NCBI GenBank assembly: GCA_964600595.1
Contig: CAZRKL010000002.1
Coordinates: 1 to 52,750, forward strand
DNA: 52,750 nt
Direction: 5' to 3'
Source of the DNA: DAIOEK01 sp964600595
GTDB taxonomy: Bacteria > Chloroflexota > Anaerolineae > Anaerolineales > Anaerolineaceae
In this document: positions 24,814 through 32,917 of the stretch, piece after piece
How positions within the stretch are numbered: the stretch's first letter is position 1
How the letters are laid out: each line of letters opens with the position of its first letter
Program-made: the position numbers and the translations under genes
Notes under the pieces: generated by a model
The model's database searches: none
What the model saw: only the letters and a program-made list of their open reading frames with translations
What the model was told of the DNA's origin: nothing

Positions 24814-25257
24814 ATGGCAATCACACCCATTACTCAAGTAGTCGCATCCCAGAGCTCGGGCGTTGAATCTATCACATCAGATAAAGCTGCCGGTTTACTG
24901 GGCATGGGAAATAGTGATTTCATGATGATGCTCATGGCGCAACTGAAAAATCAAAATCCCATGGAACCAATGGATGATAAAAACCTGATGGGTCAGGTGA
25001 CACAGCTTAACACGCTGAATGAATTGCAGGCATTGTCGCAAAAAATGGAACAAATGGCAAGAGCATCGCAGGCGACCTATGCCGCAAATCTCATTGGCAA
25101 GGAAGTCGTTGCTACCAATAAAGGATATGTAATGGCAGAAGGTGAAGTCACCGGCATGGAAGTTTCTGAAAACGAAATTTACCTAACGGTAAATGACCAG
25201 CTCATCCCTCTGGCTTACATAACTCAGGTAAAACAGCTTCCCGAAGAAATGGAGTAA
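24814..25257 (+). CDS. flgD: Flagellar hook assembly (capping) protein FlgD
   Basis: 147 residues. LGNSDFMMMLMAQLKNQNPMEPMDDKNLMGQVTQLNTLNELQ-type sequence is the FlgD N-terminal motif (DFLxLLxxQLxNQDPxxPxD). The C-terminal part is shorter than in enterobacterial FlgD, without the full FlgD-Ig domain, as in the Bacillus-type short form. It scaffolds hook growth and precedes the TIGR02530-like gene and flgE. No clear Shine-Dalgarno is visible; AAGGAAAC lies upstream. Confidence 0.9.
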   Translation: MAITPITQVVASQSSGVESITSDKAAGLLGMGNSDFMMMLMAQLKNQNPMEPMDDKNLMGQVTQLNTLNELQALSQKMEQMARASQATYAANLIGKEVVATNKGYVMAEGEVTGMEVSENEIYLTVNDQLIPLAYITQVKQLPEEME

Positions 25258-25261
25258 GTCT

Positions 25262-25687
25262 ATGACAGATCCCATCAGGATAACGAATAATCAACCCATT
25301 AAACCTGTTCAGGATCAAAATCAGGTCCAACATGGACAAATTCAGGGACCCAACTCAACAAGTTTCGCAGAAGCCCTGGAAAAAGTTCAGAATTTACGAT
25401 TTTCCAACCATGCACAAAAACGTTTGCAGGTACGGAATATAAACCTGAATGATGAGGGAATATCCCGACTTGCAAATGCCGTGGATAAGGCTGAAAAGCG
25501 TGGGGGTAAAGAATCCCTGGTGCTGGTGGATGACCTGGCTTTCATTGTAAACGTGAAAGAAAGGCTTGTAATTACTGCCCTCGACGAACCAAGTCGCGGG
25601 GAGGGTGTATTCACCCAGATCGATAGTGTGGTTTTCGCTGATCCTGCGCAAACCGTTGAACATGCCGATAATGATGTTGAGGCATGA
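25262..25687 (+). CDS. Flagellar operon protein of the TIGR02530 type
   Basis: 141 residues. The conserved core is FSNHAQKRLQVRNINLNDEGISRLANAVDKAEKRGGKESLVLVDDLAFIVNVKERLVITALD, as in the small protein encoded between flgD and flgE in many Firmicutes-type flagellar operons. Its function is not known. The N-terminal 45 residues are Gln- and Asn-rich. It starts four bases after flgD and precedes flgE by 68 bases. Confidence 0.8.
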   Translation: MTDPIRITNNQPIKPVQDQNQVQHGQIQGPNSTSFAEALEKVQNLRFSNHAQKRLQVRNINLNDEGISRLANAVDKAEKRGGKESLVLVDDLAFIVNVKERLVITALDEPSRGEGVFTQIDSVVFADPAQTVEHADNDVEA

Positions 25688-25699
25688 ATTAATCATAAA

Positions 25700-25730
25700 C
25701 ACAGGCTGGCCCTCTTGGAGGAAGCCTGTG
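25700..25730 (+). terminator. Nested hairpin in the flgE leader
   Basis: CACAGGCT pairs with AGCCTGTG, and an inner CCTC-TTG-GAGG stem lies within it. No U run follows. It lies just ahead of the flgE Shine-Dalgarno (AGGAG) and could act as a processing or attenuation site. Confidence 0.4.
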
Positions 25731-25755
25731 ACTGACACCTCTAGGAGAATTTACA

Positions 25756-26991
25756 ATGATACGCTCTATGTTTACTGCAATTAGCGCTTTGAATTTGAAT
25801 CAGAATTATCTGGATGTAATTTCTGACAACCTGGCAAATTCCAACACAACTGGATTCAAGTCATCCCGCGTGGTATTTCAGGACCAATTTGCCCAGATCA
25901 TGAACTCTGGCGCCGCTCCTTCTGCTACGAATGGCGGTATTAACCCAACCCAGATCGGTCTGGGTGTAAAAATCGGTTACATCTCTCCCATCTTTACCCA
26001 GGGTATGCTGCAGAGCACCGGAAGAAGCACTGATCTGGCTGTTCAGGGAAATGGCTTCTTCATTTACGCGCAGGGTGAAGAACTCCGTTATTCCCGCGAA
26101 GGATCGCTGGAAATCGACGCCGGTGGTTACCTGGTAAACAACTCATCCGGTATGCGCATCCAGGGATGGAGCATGCTGCCGGGTGCCACAGCCATCGACT
26201 CAAATCAACCCATTGGAGATATCCAGATTACTCTGGATGCCACACTGGCTCAGGCAACATCCAATATTTTCGTGGGTGGAAATCTGGACTCCTCAACTCC
26301 AACTGGCGGCACTGTAGATACAACTTTCGGTGTTTACGACACTCTGGGTGCACTTCACACCGTATCCGTCAGGTTCACCCGCGCAACCGATAACACCTGG
26401 GGATTTGCATTCCAGACACCCCCGGCAGGAACCACAGGCGCGGGCACACTTACTGTCGATACTGATGGCGCTTATGTTTCTCACACTCTGACCACCCCCA
26501 TCCATGTTGATGGAAGCTCGGGAGCGGAGGATATCAATCTTACTGTGGCAGGTCAGCTTGACCTTTCCAGTGTGACCATGCTCTCTGCCCCCAACAGTAT
26601 TGCAGTGCGCAGCCAGGATGGTCTCCCGGCTGGTACTGTTACGGATATCTACGGTGCTCCGAACACCGGTGAAATCTACCTGGTGTATTCCAATGGTTTG
26701 AAACAGCTTATCGGTCAGCTCTCTCTGGCGCACTTCACCAACCCCGCAGGTTTGTTGCGATCTGGACAAAATATGTTTAAGGTCGGTCTCAACTCAGGTG
26801 ATCCACAGGTTGGACTGGCTGGCAGCGGCGGACGTGGATCCATTGCCAGTGGTTACCTGGAAGCTTCCAATGTCGATATGGCGCAGGAGTTCACCAATAT
26901 GATTCTTGCCCAGCGTGGTTTTCAGGCTTCATCACGTATCATTACGACCTCCGATGAAATCCTGCAGGAACTGGTCAATTTGAAACGCTAA
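25756..26991 (+). CDS. flgE: Flagellar hook protein FlgE
   Basis: 411 residues. The rod/hook start MFTAISALNLNQNYLDVISDNLANSNTTGFKSSR and the end ASNVDMAQEFTNMILAQRGFQASSRIITTSDEILQELVNLKR are conserved. The central part contains the hook D2/D1 segment around YDTLGALHTVSVRFTR and TFSV-like stretches typical of FlgE. It is the hook subunit, exported before filament proteins. The length (411) is like that of E. coli FlgE. AGGAG lies upstream. Confidence 0.96.
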   Translation: MIRSMFTAISALNLNQNYLDVISDNLANSNTTGFKSSRVVFQDQFAQIMNSGAAPSATNGGINPTQIGLGVKIGYISPIFTQGMLQSTGRSTDLAVQGNGFFIYAQGEELRYSREGSLEIDAGGYLVNNSSGMRIQGWSMLPGATAIDSNQPIGDIQITLDATLAQATSNIFVGGNLDSSTPTGGTVDTTFGVYDTLGALHTVSVRFTRATDNTWGFAFQTPPAGTTGAGTLTVDTDGAYVSHTLTTPIHVDGSSGAEDINLTVAGQLDLSSVTMLSAPNSIAVRSQDGLPAGTVTDIYGAPNTGEIYLVYSNGLKQLIGQLSLAHFTNPAGLLRSGQNMFKVGLNSGDPQVGLAGSGGRGSIASGYLEASNVDMAQEFTNMILAQRGFQASSRIITTSDEILQELVNLKR

Positions 26992-27005
26992 TTTAGTATA
27001 ACTAC

Positions 27006-27035
27006 GGGCGGTTGATCATGGATGATCAACCGCCC
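27006..27035 (+). terminator. Hairpin between flgE and the FliK-like gene
   Basis: GGGCGGTTGATCAT is followed after two bases by its inverse ATGATCAACCGCCC. No U run follows, so it is at most a partial terminator or RNA stabiliser after flgE. Confidence 0.5.
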
Positions 27036-27048
27036 GGAACTGGTTATC

Positions 27049-28407
27049 ATGTTCACCATACCTGGACCCCCACCTGTTTCTCCTGTACAACACCCTGATG
27101 AAGGGAGTTTATTCCTTCGGGTTAATCAACGGGTTGCCGGAGAAGTTTTGAAGGTAGGCAATGAACAAGTAATCCTTTCGATCCAGGGCGTGCAAGTGGT
27201 CGCCCGGTTGACAAATCCCGAACAACTAACAGCACTCATCGACAGGCGTTTTGCCCAGTTCCTGGTCAAAGATATGAGCAACCAGGTAGTGACACTTCAG
27301 CTACTTGAGCTTCCAACCCAGCAGAGCGCTGCTGAAGTGGCTACTACAAACCGAGAAGCTCTTCTATTAAAAGGTTTACTTAACCAAATTGGTTTACCCG
27401 CCACACCAGAAAACCAGATCCTTGCCCAGGCTGTTATCCGGCAGGGATTGCCGGTGACAGCAGAAGTTCTTCAGGACCTCAGAAGAGTCCTTGAAGGAAT
27501 TCAACCCTGGGGGGAAACCGAAGCGAATTTAGCTGTACTGTTGAAATCACATCAGGTGCCGGTCAGTCCTGAAACACTTCGGTTACTGGCAAATTCACCC
27601 GCCGAAGTAACCCAGGCATTCGCAAAACTGGTCCAGCAGCTGGGACAATTACAACAAGACGGCTCCATTTCGTCCAGCATGCGGGCGCAAATTAGCCAGG
27701 TTTTGAATGTTTTTTCGCAGGCGATCATCATAGGAGATCAGCCAGCTGAGGTGATGATTGCCCGGTTGAAAAACGCGGTGAGCCTGCTTGGGAAATCGCT
27801 CGAAGGAGAGTTGGCAAATCTTATAAACACAGATGTAACCGATCTGGAACGTGGATTGCTGGCGCTTACCAGGCTGCGGACTGAGTTGGCCGCTCGTGGA
27901 TACAATGCACTTGCCAGTGATATTGACAGTTTCAATGATCATTTACGCCTTGTCCATCTGTTCAATTCCGGCGGGAACGAGGGCAAAAAGAACGAATGGA
28001 TCCGTCTGGAACTGCCTGTGCAATTTCCGGTTCAGGGCAAAGCAGATTATGAAGAAGAATTGCACCCTGCCCGGATTCGCATCGCCCGGGATCAGTCTGC
28101 TGAAGGTATTGAAAATGTTAATCCACATTACACCCGCATAATTGTCCAAGTGGACCTTTCGCATGACAAAAGTATTGAGGTGGATTTATCGGTAGTCTCC
28201 CATCAACTCGGTCTAACCATCACAGGTACTGATTCTGACATCAGTCAGGCAGCATCGAGTGAATTGGAATCGCTGAAAGAAAACTTGAAATCACTGGGTT
28301 TTGAAACCAGATATGCTCAAGTGGAAACGGGAACAGCGATATCCGGTGAAACGACCTCAGCGGTAACTTCCAACCTCACCAAATCTGATGTAAATCTGGA
28401 GGTTTGA
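27049..28407 (+). CDS. FliK-like / YlqG-type flagellar protein (second hook-length-like gene)
   Basis: 452 residues from ATG 27049; a start at 27022 lies in the hairpin and is less likely, and the ribosome site is weak. The stretch around residues 105-160 (LLNQIGLPATPENQILAQAVIRQGLPVTAEVLQDLRR) is the repeat-rich pattern of FliK-like proteins found next to FlhB C-domain genes in Firmicutes (YlqG in Bacillus). The C-terminal part (about 300-400, IRLELPVQF to LTITG) fits a diverged Flg_hook domain. It overlaps the next gene's ribosome site and is presumably co-translated with it. A regulator of substrate switching is likely, but this was not tested. Confidence 0.7.
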   Translation: MFTIPGPPPVSPVQHPDEGSLFLRVNQRVAGEVLKVGNEQVILSIQGVQVVARLTNPEQLTALIDRRFAQFLVKDMSNQVVTLQLLELPTQQSAAEVATTNREALLLKGLLNQIGLPATPENQILAQAVIRQGLPVTAEVLQDLRRVLEGIQPWGETEANLAVLLKSHQVPVSPETLRLLANSPAEVTQAFAKLVQQLGQLQQDGSISSSMRAQISQVLNVFSQAIIIGDQPAEVMIARLKNAVSLLGKSLEGELANLINTDVTDLERGLLALTRLRTELAARGYNALASDIDSFNDHLRLVHLFNSGGNEGKKNEWIRLELPVQFPVQGKADYEEELHPARIRIARDQSAEGIENVNPHYTRIIVQVDLSHDKSIEVDLSVVSHQLGLTITGTDSDISQAASSELESLKENLKSLGFETRYAQVETGTAISGETTSAVTSNLTKSDVNLEV

Positions 28408-28409
28408 GG

Positions 28410-28697
28410 ATGACAGATTACACTCCAGATCGTAAAAATAAAAACAGACAAACAGCCACAGCGATCGGTTACAACCCCGATACTGACGCGGCGCCAATTG
28501 TTCTGGCATCTGGGCATGGTAAAATTGCAGAACAAATTATGTCGATTGCCAGAGCCAATCAAATTCCCATGCATGAAGATGCATTATTGGCAGAAACCCT
28601 GGCTAAGATAAATATTAACCAGGCAATTCCACCAGAACTATACCTTGTAATTGCGCAAATATTTGCTTATATTCAAAGAGTCAGAGATCATCTATAA
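28410..28697 (+). CDS. Stand-alone FlhB C-terminal domain protein (YlqH/FlhX type)
   Basis: 95 residues from ATG 28410, seven bases after GGAGG; the previous stop lies two bases upstream. ATAIGYNPDTDAAPIVLASGHGKIAEQIMSIARANQIP and QAIPPELYLVIAQIFAYIQRVR align with the cytoplasmic domain of the window's own FlhB (VTNPTHFAVAIDYD ... IPPEMYMAVAEVLAYVYRLN). The NPTH autocleavage site is NPDT here, so self-cleavage is unlikely. Such proteins can substitute in substrate-specificity control. The neighbouring FliK-like gene is its usual companion. Confidence 0.85.
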   Translation: MTDYTPDRKNKNRQTATAIGYNPDTDAAPIVLASGHGKIAEQIMSIARANQIPMHEDALLAETLAKININQAIPPELYLVIAQIFAYIQRVRDHL

Positions 28698-28720
28698 CCA
28701 AAAATATATAGGATAAACGA

Positions 28721-29056
28721 ATGGATCAAAAAGCAACCCTCAATAAAGATCGCCGAGCGTATTTTAGAATTGTTTATCCAGATGGACATCGTCCTCAGAT
28801 TACAATCAGGGGAACATCTTTCGATATTATGGATATTTGTGAAATTGGGATCCGATTTCTAAACCCTGATCAGAGTAAACTTCCCGGCGATATCTTCCAG
28901 GCAGTTGTAACTCTGCACGATAACGATCCTTTTAATATTATCGGGCGAATCATTCGAGTAGCAGACGCTGAAGCTGCAATGATGATTACTATAAGAGGTA
29001 TTCCGTACAAAAAGATTATTGCTGAGCAGGCTTATCTGCGTCACCTGAATGATTAA
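28721..29056 (+). CDS. PilZ-domain protein (putative c-di-GMP receptor) with a variant motif
   Basis: 111 residues: one PilZ domain. The N-terminal RRAYFRI supplies RxxxR (Arg12, Arg16), and the second motif D/NxSxxG is DICEIG (Asp38 to Gly43), with Cys at the usual Ser position. PilZ proteins bind cyclic di-GMP and often act on the motor (YcgR class) or on polysaccharide enzymes. This one lacks the YcgR N-domain. It closes the plus-strand flagellar block, 23 bases after the FlhB-like gene. Its last 41 bases overlap the end of csrA on the other strand. Ligand binding is uncertain because of the Cys. Confidence 0.75.
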   Translation: MDQKATLNKDRRAYFRIVYPDGHRPQITIRGTSFDIMDICEIGIRFLNPDQSKLPGDIFQAVVTLHDNDPFNIIGRIIRVADAEAAMMITIRGIPYKKIIAEQAYLRHLND

Positions 29057-29321
29057 CCACGTTATCGGTTGTATCATCAGAATTGGTTGCGAGTAATTCC
29101 CGCAATTCTTTAAAAGAATCTGGTTCAGGGCTGGTTGCAAGAAATTGCTCCAGCTTATTTTGTTCCTGAACAGCCTGGAAAATTTCTTTGCGAAGTATCG
29201 TGATTTCGCGAGGCGCTTTAATACCTATCTTAACCTTGTCCCCCTCTATGGCAAGAACCGTCACCTCTATAGAATCACCAATGTTCAGGCTTTCATCTAC
29301 GCGCCTTGTTAATACAAGCAT
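29016..29321 (-). CDS. csrA: Carbon storage regulator CsrA with C-terminal extension
   Basis: 101 residues; the standard CsrA body is residues 1-65. MLVLTRRVDESLNIGDSIEVTVLAIEGDKVKIGIKAPREITILRKEI carries the RNA-contact residues Leu4 and Arg44. Asn55 (QEQNK) is kept as in FliW-regulated Bacillus CsrA. After residue 65 there is an acidic, Ser- and Asp-rich extension of about 35 residues that short CsrA proteins lack. CsrA represses translation by binding GGA motifs. The likely target here is the flagellin leader. It is the last gene of the flgM-flgN-flgK-flgL-csrA unit. No fliW lies in this window. Confidence 0.95.
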   Translation of the reverse strand: MLVLTRRVDESLNIGDSIEVTVLAIEGDKVKIGIKAPREITILRKEIFQAVQEQNKLEQFLATSPEPDSFKELRELLATNSDDTTDNVVNHSGDADKPAQQ

Positions 29322-29337
29322 CCATCACTCTCTGAGT

Positions 29338-30228
29338 TTAGCGAAGTAAGTCAAACAGGTTCAATGAAGAAATTGCCCTCTGCCCAACTTCAAGAACCGC
29401 CCGATAGGTGGTCTCCTGGTTGGTCAGGTTCGCAATTGCTTCAGCCATATTAACATCTTCTTTCTCAGAAAGCAAGCTTTTCAAAGTAAGATTTGATTTC
29501 TCCAGGTAGGTGATGGCGTTATCCACCTGACGCATCCGAGCTCCATTGGTTGCGCGCATATCTCCAATGGCATTCTGGGCATTGTTCAGATCAGAGAGTG
29601 AAGCATCTAATTCTGCCCGGTTATCAGTTTGCAGCGCGTTACGCGCCCGAATGACTGCGTTAAACATCGCCTGAAGGGACGATGAATTATTAATATTCGT
29701 TGTAACCGATTGACCGGTTCCAATATCATGCTGCATCAAACCAGCATCACCCCGATATAGCACCTGGCTGTTATCAGCTGGATTGATCTCATATGGTTCA
29801 GTATTAACCTGGAAACCGGAAAAGACATACTGATCCATGAATGTGGAGTTTGCCATATCGATGGCTTCGTCTAAAATTCCGTTCATCTCAGGAGCAAGTG
29901 CTGTTGCTCTTTCATGAGCTCCAATTGTGTCAGACAAACCTTTCTGCACCAAATTTAACGCCCTGATAACGAGGGTACTCATTTGAGCAAATGCCTGATC
30001 TGTTGTCTTCATCCAGCCATCGATCCGGTTCGCATTTTCCAAATATGCCTGACCGGTTCGCAAGGTTGACTTTATTGTCAGCGCAGCAGACATCTGCGCG
30101 GGGTTATCTGAAACATTTTGATAAATCTTTCCAGAGGCAACCTGATTGGATAATTGATCCAACTTCGCTTTGTTGTCATTCATATACTGGATCATTTGAT
30201 TAGCTACCATTCGGTCAGAAACACGCAT
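29338..30228 (-). CDS. flgL: Hook-filament junction protein FlgL (HAP3)
   Basis: 296 residues. MRVSDRMVANQMIQYMNDNKAKLDQLSNQVASGKIYQNVSDNPAQ is the FlgL N-terminal motif, and the C-terminal MAEAIANLTNQETTYRAVLEVGQRAISSLNLFDLLR is flagellin-like. It joins FlgK to the filament. It starts 14 bases after flgK and is followed by csrA 16 bases downstream. Confidence 0.94.
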   Translation of the reverse strand: MRVSDRMVANQMIQYMNDNKAKLDQLSNQVASGKIYQNVSDNPAQMSAALTIKSTLRTGQAYLENANRIDGWMKTTDQAFAQMSTLVIRALNLVQKGLSDTIGAHERATALAPEMNGILDEAIDMANSTFMDQYVFSGFQVNTEPYEINPADNSQVLYRGDAGLMQHDIGTGQSVTTNINNSSSLQAMFNAVIRARNALQTDNRAELDASLSDLNNAQNAIGDMRATNGARMRQVDNAITYLEKSNLTLKSLLSEKEDVNMAEAIANLTNQETTYRAVLEVGQRAISSLNLFDLLR

Positions 30229-30242
30229 CTTTGCCTCCTTAA

Positions 30243-31982
30243 TTATCTGCCCACAATACCCATACCATTAATAATGGTGTTCATCATCTCATCAATTACT
30301 GTCATCAATCGGGCAGATGCTTCAAAAGCCTTCTGAGCTTTAATGAGATTCGCCGCTTCTTCATTCAGGTTGACACCCGAAATGGATTGACGCTGTTGGT
30401 CAATAACATTTGCCACGGTCAGACGATCAGCGGCATTTGTTTTTGCCCTGCGGATATCCACTCCGAACCTGGCGGTTTGTGCGGTATAAAACTGATTTAT
30501 GGTGCTTAACCCGCCACTCATCAAACTCTCAGTTCGGACATTTGCCAGGGCGCGAGCCAAATCCCCGTTACCGGGTTGGTTGGGAGCAGTAGCAGTTGCC
30601 AGTAAATTCGGGTTGGCCAGCAGTGTTGAATTTATTGCAATGGTCAAGGCATCGGTACCAGTAAAGAACTCTTGCTGCTCATAGAACTGAACTGAAGCGG
30701 CACCTGTCGTGTAACTGTTTTCTGTATAAAGGCTTACATCACCACCAAACTGCATGGTAATTCCGCGACCTGTATCATATGCTACCGGCAATCCGCCAGC
30801 AGTGGGAATATCCTGCCAATCGTTACTATACCCGCTAAGATCTGAAAGCTGAATACTTACCGGGTTCCCTGTGGAATCAACCATCCTGAACTGCCAGGTG
30901 CCCGCATCAAGCCGGGTTTCAACAAAATAATTACCCGAAGCAAGTTCAGTTTGCCCAACAGCCAGAACTCCTGCCTGGATGGATTGAATGGTGTCGTTGC
31001 TAACAAGTGTGTTGGTTTTGCCCGGTGCATATCCGCTAAGATGTAAGGCATTCACCCGGGAGATGATCGTGCCAGAAAGGTCATTTAAAGCCAGCATCTG
31101 ATCGCCCAGAACACCATCTCTGGCGCTGAATAATCCAGCCAATTCCCCAGAAGATGGATTGAAGCTCTGACCATCGCTCCACCGTACAGCAAATAAATTC
31201 GGATTCACTGGATCGGGTTGGGTTTGCAACCCAAATGGAGTAACGCCTTGAACCAATACATGCCCATTAATTGAAACAATAACATCACCGGCAGACTGCA
31301 ATGCTGAAGTTGCGCCACTCAGCTTCGCGAGTTCATCCAGTATGACATCCCGTTGATCCATTAGATCATTTGGCTGTTCACCAATGGATACCACACGCAT
31401 AATTTCCCCATTTAATCTGGCAACTTGTTCTGCCAGTTGGTTAATGCTATCTACCCGTTGTGATATCTGAAGGTTTTGATCTGCCTGAACTGTTCTTATG
31501 TTTAACGCTCGATATTGAATGGATTGAGTAAGTGTATTTGCTACATCCACTAATTCTGCTTTTAGAGCAGAGTTGCTTGGATCAGCGCTCAACCGCTGCC
31601 AACCAGCCCAGAATTCATCCAGCTTATTCAGTAACCCATTGGTTGAAGTCTCAGAGAATTCTGCTTCAATTTGTGAGAGGATTGACGCTTGAAGACCGAA
31701 CTGAGCAGAAGACTGAATTTCTGACCGGTAACGCATATCATAAAAATCGGTGCTGAAACGGCGGATTTTATCTACCACAACACCGGTACCTATTTGCCCC
31801 ACGCCCACATTGTAAGAAGCACCTGGAGAAGAAACAGCCGGACCGGATTTTAACACCGCTTCCTGGCGTTTATAGCCAGGTGTGTTTACGTTGGCTACGT
31901 TATGCTCAATCACCTGCACGGATGCCTGATGACTGAGTATTGATTGTAAGGCTAAACTAACTCCTGCGAATAAATTCGGCAT
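30243..31982 (-). CDS. flgK: Hook-filament junction protein FlgK (HAP1)
   Basis: 579 residues. SLALQSILSHQASVQVIEHNVANVNTPGYKRQE opens the protein and LNEEAANLIKAQKAFEASARLMTVIDEMMNTIING closes it, both family hallmarks. The middle has the FlgK block ELAGLFSARDGVLGDQMLALNDLSGTIISRVN. Residues 343-437 (VGQTELASGNYFVETR to AASVQFYEQ) are an inserted segment shared with FliD in this window. FlgK sits on the hook and starts the filament. It lies 20 bases downstream of flgN, its chaperone. Confidence 0.95.
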   Translation of the reverse strand: MPNLFAGVSLALQSILSHQASVQVIEHNVANVNTPGYKRQEAVLKSGPAVSSPGASYNVGVGQIGTGVVVDKIRRFSTDFYDMRYRSEIQSSAQFGLQASILSQIEAEFSETSTNGLLNKLDEFWAGWQRLSADPSNSALKAELVDVANTLTQSIQYRALNIRTVQADQNLQISQRVDSINQLAEQVARLNGEIMRVVSIGEQPNDLMDQRDVILDELAKLSGATSALQSAGDVIVSINGHVLVQGVTPFGLQTQPDPVNPNLFAVRWSDGQSFNPSSGELAGLFSARDGVLGDQMLALNDLSGTIISRVNALHLSGYAPGKTNTLVSNDTIQSIQAGVLAVGQTELASGNYFVETRLDAGTWQFRMVDSTGNPVSIQLSDLSGYSNDWQDIPTAGGLPVAYDTGRGITMQFGGDVSLYTENSYTTGAASVQFYEQQEFFTGTDALTIAINSTLLANPNLLATATAPNQPGNGDLARALANVRTESLMSGGLSTINQFYTAQTARFGVDIRRAKTNAADRLTVANVIDQQRQSISGVNLNEEAANLIKAQKAFEASARLMTVIDEMMNTIINGMGIVGR

Positions 31983-32002
31983 AATACACCTGTAGTAATT
32001 GT

Positions 32003-32524
32003 TCAGGCTTTGTGTTCAACACCCCACGCCGGAAGTTGCTCGGTGGAGGGATTGGGACCAGGTGGTGTGTAAGTAACCTGGTTTTGGTAGAACCCAAAGA
32101 TAAACGCCCTGGTAGCTTCAAGCCAATCAATGGCGGTAACTGCCAGTGCGCGATTGCCGTAATTAAGGTCGCGTGCCTGCCCGACAAGCATCGCAATTCC
32201 GTCACTTAACCGCTGTAACCGTCCGGCTGTTGCAGTATCAATCCATGGAAGAATTTCACCAAGAGAAGATGTACCCGGAGTTACACCCAATTCCCGTCCG
32301 AGTGATTCAATGACTGTCCGCCTCTTCTCTTCAAGCAAAGACATTTGATCCAGAATATTTTCTTTTCGCTCAACAAGCGACATTAATTCATCCGGATCAC
32401 CACCTGGGAGGAATTTACGCTCTTCATTTGTGATCACAATCAGACTCTGTAACAGGCGAAATTCCTGTACCAGGTAGTCTTCGAGTACAGTCAACAAAGA
32501 GCGGATTTGGGTGTTTTCATTCAT
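32003..32524 (-). CDS. flgN: FlgN-family flagellar chaperone
   Basis: 173 residues, mostly helical. The FlgN/FlgN-like pattern is LLTVLEDYLVQEFRLLQSLIVITNEERKFL, then a KENILDQMSLLEEKRR helix. FlgN binds FlgK and FlgL before export. It lies between flgM and flgK, the standard place. The start ATG follows flgM by 12 bases. The function rests on weak sequence patterns plus context. Confidence 0.85.
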   Translation of the reverse strand: MNENTQIRSLLTVLEDYLVQEFRLLQSLIVITNEERKFLPGGDPDELMSLVERKENILDQMSLLEEKRRTVIESLGRELGVTPGTSSLGEILPWIDTATAGRLQRLSDGIAMLVGQARDLNYGNRALAVTAIDWLEATRAFIFGFYQNQVTYTPPGPNPSTEQLPAWGVEHKA

Positions 32525-32536
32525 TACAGGGTATCC

Positions 32537-32836
32537 TTATCCTTTGATATCAATATTCCCAAGGATCTTTTTCGCCACCTCGGCATAAGGAATCTGATAT
32601 GTACCCTGGTTAATTGCTTCTTTCAACATTTCAACCTTGCTCTGGTTGATGTCCTGGGTTTCATCCAGTTCCATGCGAGCTTTAGATAAAAGCCTGGCTT
32701 TTTCCGAAAGTTCCAGCCGGTCACGCTGCGGCGTAGATTGAGTGTTCTCAACCATTCGCTGCTGTTTCTCAACCTGCTGAAGGTTCTCGGACTTCTGAGT
32801 ATTCAGTGGATTCAGATGATTATTGTCGATTTTCAT
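32537..32836 (-). CDS. flgM: Anti-sigma-28 factor FlgM
   Basis: 99 residues from ATG 32836, with GGAGG about ten bases upstream; an ATG seven codons earlier overlaps that site. The N-terminal half is polar (Asn, Gln, Ser), as for the disordered FlgM head. The C-terminal block RLELSEKARLLSKARMELDETQDINQSKVEMLKEAINQGTYQIPYAEVAKKIL is the FliA-binding region (SExAxxL...KVExxKxxIxxGTY). FlgM holds sigma-28 until it is exported through the finished hook. It is the first gene after a strong sigma-28 promoter, so it is probably feedback-regulated. Confidence 0.9.
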   Translation of the reverse strand: MKIDNNHLNPLNTQKSENLQQVEKQQRMVENTQSTPQRDRLELSEKARLLSKARMELDETQDINQSKVEMLKEAINQGTYQIPYAEVAKKILGNIDIKG

Positions 32837-32890
32837 AAGCGGTTTACCTCCATACAATATCGGGCAGGGCTGTTTTAGCCTGTACCTTTA

Positions 32891-32917
32891 TTATCGACAA
32901 TCCACGCAAGAACTTAA
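32891..32917 (-). promoter_or_regulatory. Sigma-28 (FliA) promoter of flgM-flgN-flgK-flgL-csrA
   Basis: On the minus strand TTAA (32917-32914), exactly 15 bases, then GTCGATAA (32898-32891): 7 of 8 bases of the -10 GCCGATAA and 3 of 4 of TAAA. The -35 TTAA overlaps the TAA stop of flgG, and a stem ACGCAAG/CTTGCGT surrounds it. flgM starts 55 bases below. Confidence 0.82.

Noticed and set aside
28721..29056. Annotation of the PilZ protein as full YcgR.
   Set aside because: It lacks the YcgR N-domain and is only 111 residues long.
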